Shown here in pieces: positions 31,775-34,669 of a DNA stretch of 34,669 bases. The translations under genes were made by a program, and so were the position numbers. The stretch's first letter is position 1, and the number at the start of each line of letters is the position of its first letter. Source of the DNA: Candidatus Aminicenantota bacterium (GTDB taxonomy: Bacteria; Acidobacteriota; Aminicenantia; Aminicenantales; Aminicenantaceae); assembly GCA_020344415.1 (NCBI GenBank), contig CP070825.1, forward strand, positions 4,186,630 through 4,221,298. Reading direction: 5' to 3'. The notes beneath the pieces are model-generated. The model saw only the letters and a program-made list of their open reading frames with translations. It made no database searches and was not told the origin of the DNA.

Positions 31775-34669
31775 ATGCAAATAAAAAATATGGTTAAGCT
31801 GCTTTTGAAGGTCTCTTTTCTTGCTGCTCTATTAATTTCCCTCTCTTTTCAAAATTCAACAACCCAGATCCAAAATCACCGCGTTGAGACTCGGCAGTCT
31901 TTTGAGGCTCATGAACAGCAAATTAGATCTCATGACTCATCAAAAGGCGCGAAGCTCGACCTGGATTATGGAAAGATACCTTTGTATTTCATTCCGAATA
32001 GAGGCCAGGTTCACGAGACAGCGTGCTTTTATGCAAAGGCATCCTGGTACACACTCTGGTTAACAAAGGAAGGATTAGTTTTTGATAGCAACACTATATT
32101 AAAACGGAGAAATCCAGACTCTGCAGATCTAGAAACGAAGAATAGAGAGAACCCGGATGATTTCTCCTGCGAAAGAGATATCTCGAGATTAGCCTTCCTG
32201 GATTCAAGCAAAAATCCTGATGTCGTTCCCATATTTCAAACAGGACACCGGGTGAATTACTTCATAGGAAGTGAAAAATCCAAATGGCGAACGAATATTC
32301 CGACCTCTCGAGGCGTTTTATACCGGGAGCTTTATAAAAATATAGATCTGAAGGTCTACGGTTCTGAAAGGAAGATTGAATATGATTATATAATAAGACC
32401 GGGCGGAAAGGTCTCAGATATAAAATTTGAATACAGGAATGTTAAGAACACAAAAATTGATGAAAAAGGCAATCTTTTAATAGAGACAGAGTTTGGGGAA
32501 TTCGTGCATCGAAAACCTCAGGGATATCAGGAAATAGAAGAGAAAAAGGTTGGAATTGAAGCTCACTTCCATCGAATTACTAAAAATACATATGAATTTA
32601 AGATAGAGGGATATAACAAGAAGTATGAATTGATCATTGATCCGGTCGTTTCAATTGACTCCACCTATCTGGGTGGTTTAAGCCATGATTATGGCCATGG
32701 TATAGCAGTGGATTCTGAAGGAGCCATTTATGTTTCAGGTTCTACAAGGTCCACTGATTTTCCTGTTCAGAATCCTGCTGAGGCGGGAAAAGAAGGGATG
32801 TCTGATGTTTTTATCACCAAGCTAAACTCATCGGGAGACGCTCTTGTCTATTCCACTTATCTGGGGGGCTCTGATGACGAACTTCTGTTCTTCGGTGATT
32901 ATGGTTGTGGCATTGCTGTGGATTCCGAAGGAGCCGTATATGTAACAGGAGATACAGAATCTACAGATTTTCCCACGCAGACTCCTTTCCAAGAAAGCAA
33001 GGCAGAGGAATCTGATGTTTTCATTACCAAGTTGAGCTCTTCAGGAGACTCTATTGCTTATTCCACTTATCTGGGTGGCTCGAGCCTCGATTATAGCAAA
33101 GGCATAGCAGTGGATTCCTCCGGTAACGCTTATGTAACAGGAAATACCTTCTCTCCAGATTTCCCCACATATTCCCCTATTCAGGAAAATAAATCAGATG
33201 GATGGGATGCCTTCGTCACAAAGATTAATTCTTCTGGAAGCGGCCTCGTTTACTCCACCTATCTGGGCGGATCAAATCATGATTATAGCCACGGAATTGT
33301 GTTGGACTCTGAAGGAGCGGCCTATGTGACTGGCGATACTTTCTCTTCGGATTTTCCTACCCAGAATCCTATTCAGGCGAGCAACGCTGGATTATCTGAT
33401 GTTTTCATAACCAAGGTAAACTCTTCAGGAATCACTCTTGAGTACTCCACCTATCTGGGAGGGTTCAGTCATGATTACGGCAATTGCATAGATGTAGATT
33501 CAACAGGAGCAGCTTATGTGACAGGGTCTACGAGGTCCACGGATTTTCCCTTGCAGAACCCCATACAAGAATCTAACGCAGAAGGATGGGATGCCTTTGT
33601 TGCCAAGATAAGTTCTTTAGGAGATGCGTTTCTCTACTCCACTTATCTGGGAGGGTCCGGTCATGATCATGGCCATGGTATTGCTGTGGATTCTGCGGGT
33701 GCTGCATATGTGACAGGATCTACAATGTCTATCGATTTTCCTACTCAGAGTGCTATTTATGATACCTATGCGGGCGGAGAATTATATGATTCCTTCATTT
33801 CTAAGGTAAATTCTTCTGGAGATGTTCTTTCCTTTTCCACTTATCTCGGTGGATCAGCTGATGACTATGGCAAGGGATTAGTCATAGATTCTTCAGGCGC
33901 AGCTTGTGTGACAGGTTATACCCATTCTACGGATTTTCCTACAAAGAACCCACTTTATGGAACTCAGGCTGGAGAATGTGATGTCTTCATAGCCAAGGTT
34001 AGCTCTGCTTATTCTTTAAGCATTAATGCAGGCGCTAATGGCACCACTAACCCTGTCCCAGGAATATACACTCATGATGCCGGGGCTGAAGTTACTATAG
34101 AGGCTACCGCTAATCAGGGATACAGTTTCAATAGCTGGACAGGCGATGTTCCGTCGGGTCACGAGAGTGACAATCCTCTCACAGTTACTATGGATTCGGA
34201 TAAGTCAATTACTGCTAATTTCACGGGACAATACACATTGGTTATTGCAACTACCACAGGAGGAACTACGACTCCAGCCCCTGGAACTCACTCATATGGG
34301 GAAGGGGCAGTCACGATAACCGCAACTCCATCCCAGGGATATAGATTCAACGGCTGGACAGGGGATGTTCCGTCGGGTTATGAGAACGACAATCCTCTCA
34401 CAGTTACTATGGATTCAGATAAATCGATAACCGCCAATTTCATCCGGCAATACACACTGACCCTAGCGTCTACAGAAGGAGGAAGCATCGATCCATCCGC
34501 TGGCACTCATTTGTATGATGAGGGAGCAGAAGCGACAATAACAGCCGCACCATCCCAGGGATATAGATTCAGTGGCTGGACAGGCGATGTTCCGTCGGGT
34601 TACGAGAGTGACAATCCTCTTACAGTCACCATGGATTCAGATAGATCTATTACAGCCAATTTCATCCGG
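31775..34669 (+). CDS. Large secreted protein with SBBP and InlB-like repeats, 3' end beyond window
   Basis: The frame is open from 31646 to the window edge. I use the ATG at 31775 (MQIKNMVKLLLKVSF), which gives a normal signal peptide; 31646, 31673 and 31790 are in-frame alternatives and none has a good ribosome site. Residues about 40-290 form the domain usually found ahead of SBBP repeats (KIPLYFIPNRGQVHETACFY to YELIIDPVV). Seven SBBP repeats follow (about 295-745), each opening STYLGG and containing AYVTGxTxSxDFP; these are predicted to form a propeller. Three units of about 73 residues come next (about 745-965), each with GYxFxxWTGDVPSG and SITANF, of the InlB B-repeat type. The protein is likely exported and surface-bound, perhaps for adhesion. 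The missing end may carry a secretion-sorting tail. Confidence 0.9.
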   Translation, partial: MQIKNMVKLLLKVSFLAALLISLSFQNSTTQIQNHRVETRQSFEAHEQQIRSHDSSKGAKLDLDYGKIPLYFIPNRGQVHETACFYAKASWYTLWLTKEGLVFDSNTILKRRNPDSADLETKNRENPDDFSCERDISRLAFLDSSKNPDVVPIFQTGHRVNYFIGSEKSKWRTNIPTSRGVLYRELYKNIDLKVYGSERKIEYDYIIRPGGKVSDIKFEYRNVKNTKIDEKGNLLIETEFGEFVHRKPQGYQEIEEKKVGIEAHFHRITKNTYEFKIEGYNKKYELIIDPVVSIDSTYLGGLSHDYGHGIAVDSEGAIYVSGSTRSTDFPVQNPAEAGKEGMSDVFITKLNSSGDALVYSTYLGGSDDELLFFGDYGCGIAVDSEGAVYVTGDTESTDFPTQTPFQESKAEESDVFITKLSSSGDSIAYSTYLGGSSLDYSKGIAVDSSGNAYVTGNTFSPDFPTYSPIQENKSDGWDAFVTKINSSGSGLVYSTYLGGSNHDYSHGIVLDSEGAAYVTGDTFSSDFPTQNPIQASNAGLSDVFITKVNSSGITLEYSTYLGGFSHDYGNCIDVDSTGAAYVTGSTRSTDFPLQNPIQESNAEGWDAFVAKISSLGDAFLYSTYLGGSGHDHGHGIAVDSAGAAYVTGSTMSIDFPTQSAIYDTYAGGELYDSFISKVNSSGDVLSFSTYLGGSADDYGKGLVIDSSGAACVTGYTHSTDFPTKNPLYGTQAGECDVFIAKVSSAYSLSINAGANGTTNPVPGIYTHDAGAEVTIEATANQGYSFNSWTGDVPSGHESDNPLTVTMDSDKSITANFTGQYTLVIATTTGGTTTPAPGTHSYGEGAVTITATPSQGYRFNGWTGDVPSGYENDNPLTVTMDSDKSITANFIRQYTLTLASTEGGSIDPSAGTHLYDEGAEATITAAPSQGYRFSGWTGDVPSGYESDNPLTVTMDSDRSITANFIR
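32660..34010 (+). repeat. Seven tandem SBBP-coding repeats
   Basis: Repeat starts are at 32660, 32852, 33062, 33254, 33446, 33638 and 33836, with periods of 192-210 bases. Four of the six intervals are exactly 192. The even length points to spread by duplication. Confidence 0.9.
34011..34669 (+). repeat. Three tandem InlB-like coding repeats, last one cut
   Basis: The marker GATGTTCCGTCGGGT recurs at 34145, 34364 and 34586, periods 219 and 222 bases. The units are much more alike in DNA than the SBBP repeats, suggesting more recent duplication. The array may go on past the window. Confidence 0.88.

Noticed and set aside
32660..34669. Regular repeats that might suggest a CRISPR array
   Set aside because: The repeats are about 192-222 bases long, fully coding and continuous in frame; there are no short identical repeats with unique spacers.

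Overview
The window comes from a Gram-negative bacterium of moderate-to-low G+C content. LptB, an RND/adaptor/TolC-type pump, an outer-membrane beta-barrel gene and lipoprotein signals all imply an outer membrane. The SBBP/InlB-like repeat protein, membrane-bound LuxR regulator, fused DhaL-DegV gene and serine hydrolase suit an environmental lineage such as Candidatus Aminicenantes or Acidobacteriota. That placement is a guess from gene style, not a phylogenetic result.

Layout. Positions 1-5.5 kb are accessory: a HEAT-repeat gene cut by the window edge, a membrane LuxR regulator, a small secreted NTF2-like protein, and a lone class II Fic gene. The Fic gene has a palindrome-studded promoter and is bracketed by two copies of a short repeat that could be integrase-gene tails. 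At 5343-5381 lies a 39-bp fragment of a tRNA 3' half. It is identical to the 3' half of the intact tRNA-Val(CAC) at 19690-19764 and has the same orientation. This is the geometry left when an element integrates into a tRNA 3' end, so 5.4-19.7 kb may be an island, although no integrase gene remains in it.

The interval between the two tRNA copies carries an SDR-DUF2867 gene, an outer-membrane gene broken by an in-frame stop, a fasciclin protein, a class II CPD photolyase, a three-gene RND efflux operon, a DUF2177 membrane protein, a dodecin, a DUF1295 membrane protein and a DhaL-DegV (FakA/FakB-like) gene split by a one-base shift. Photolyase, SDR-DUF2867, DUF1295 and DUF2177 genes recur together in light or singlet-oxygen responses elsewhere, and dodecin binds flavin. 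The block therefore reads as a possible photo-oxidative and envelope stress set.

From 19.9 kb to 29.4 kb the genes look more like core genome: a zinc-ribbon, glutamate-rich, RDD-like membrane protein; lptB; a DUF1848 iron-sulfur protein; the tight cluster lipA, metallophosphoesterase and O6-methylguanine methyltransferase; rpsU; a methyltransferase; a lipoprotein with three internal repeats; an NfeD-like protein; and a DadA-like FAD oxidoreductase. The end is accessory again: a secreted class C beta-lactamase-family hydrolase, a small inverted-repeat element, and the 5' part of a large secreted protein with seven SBBP repeats and at least three InlB-like repeats, open at the window edge. No rRNA, CRISPR array, intact transposase or intact integrase was found.
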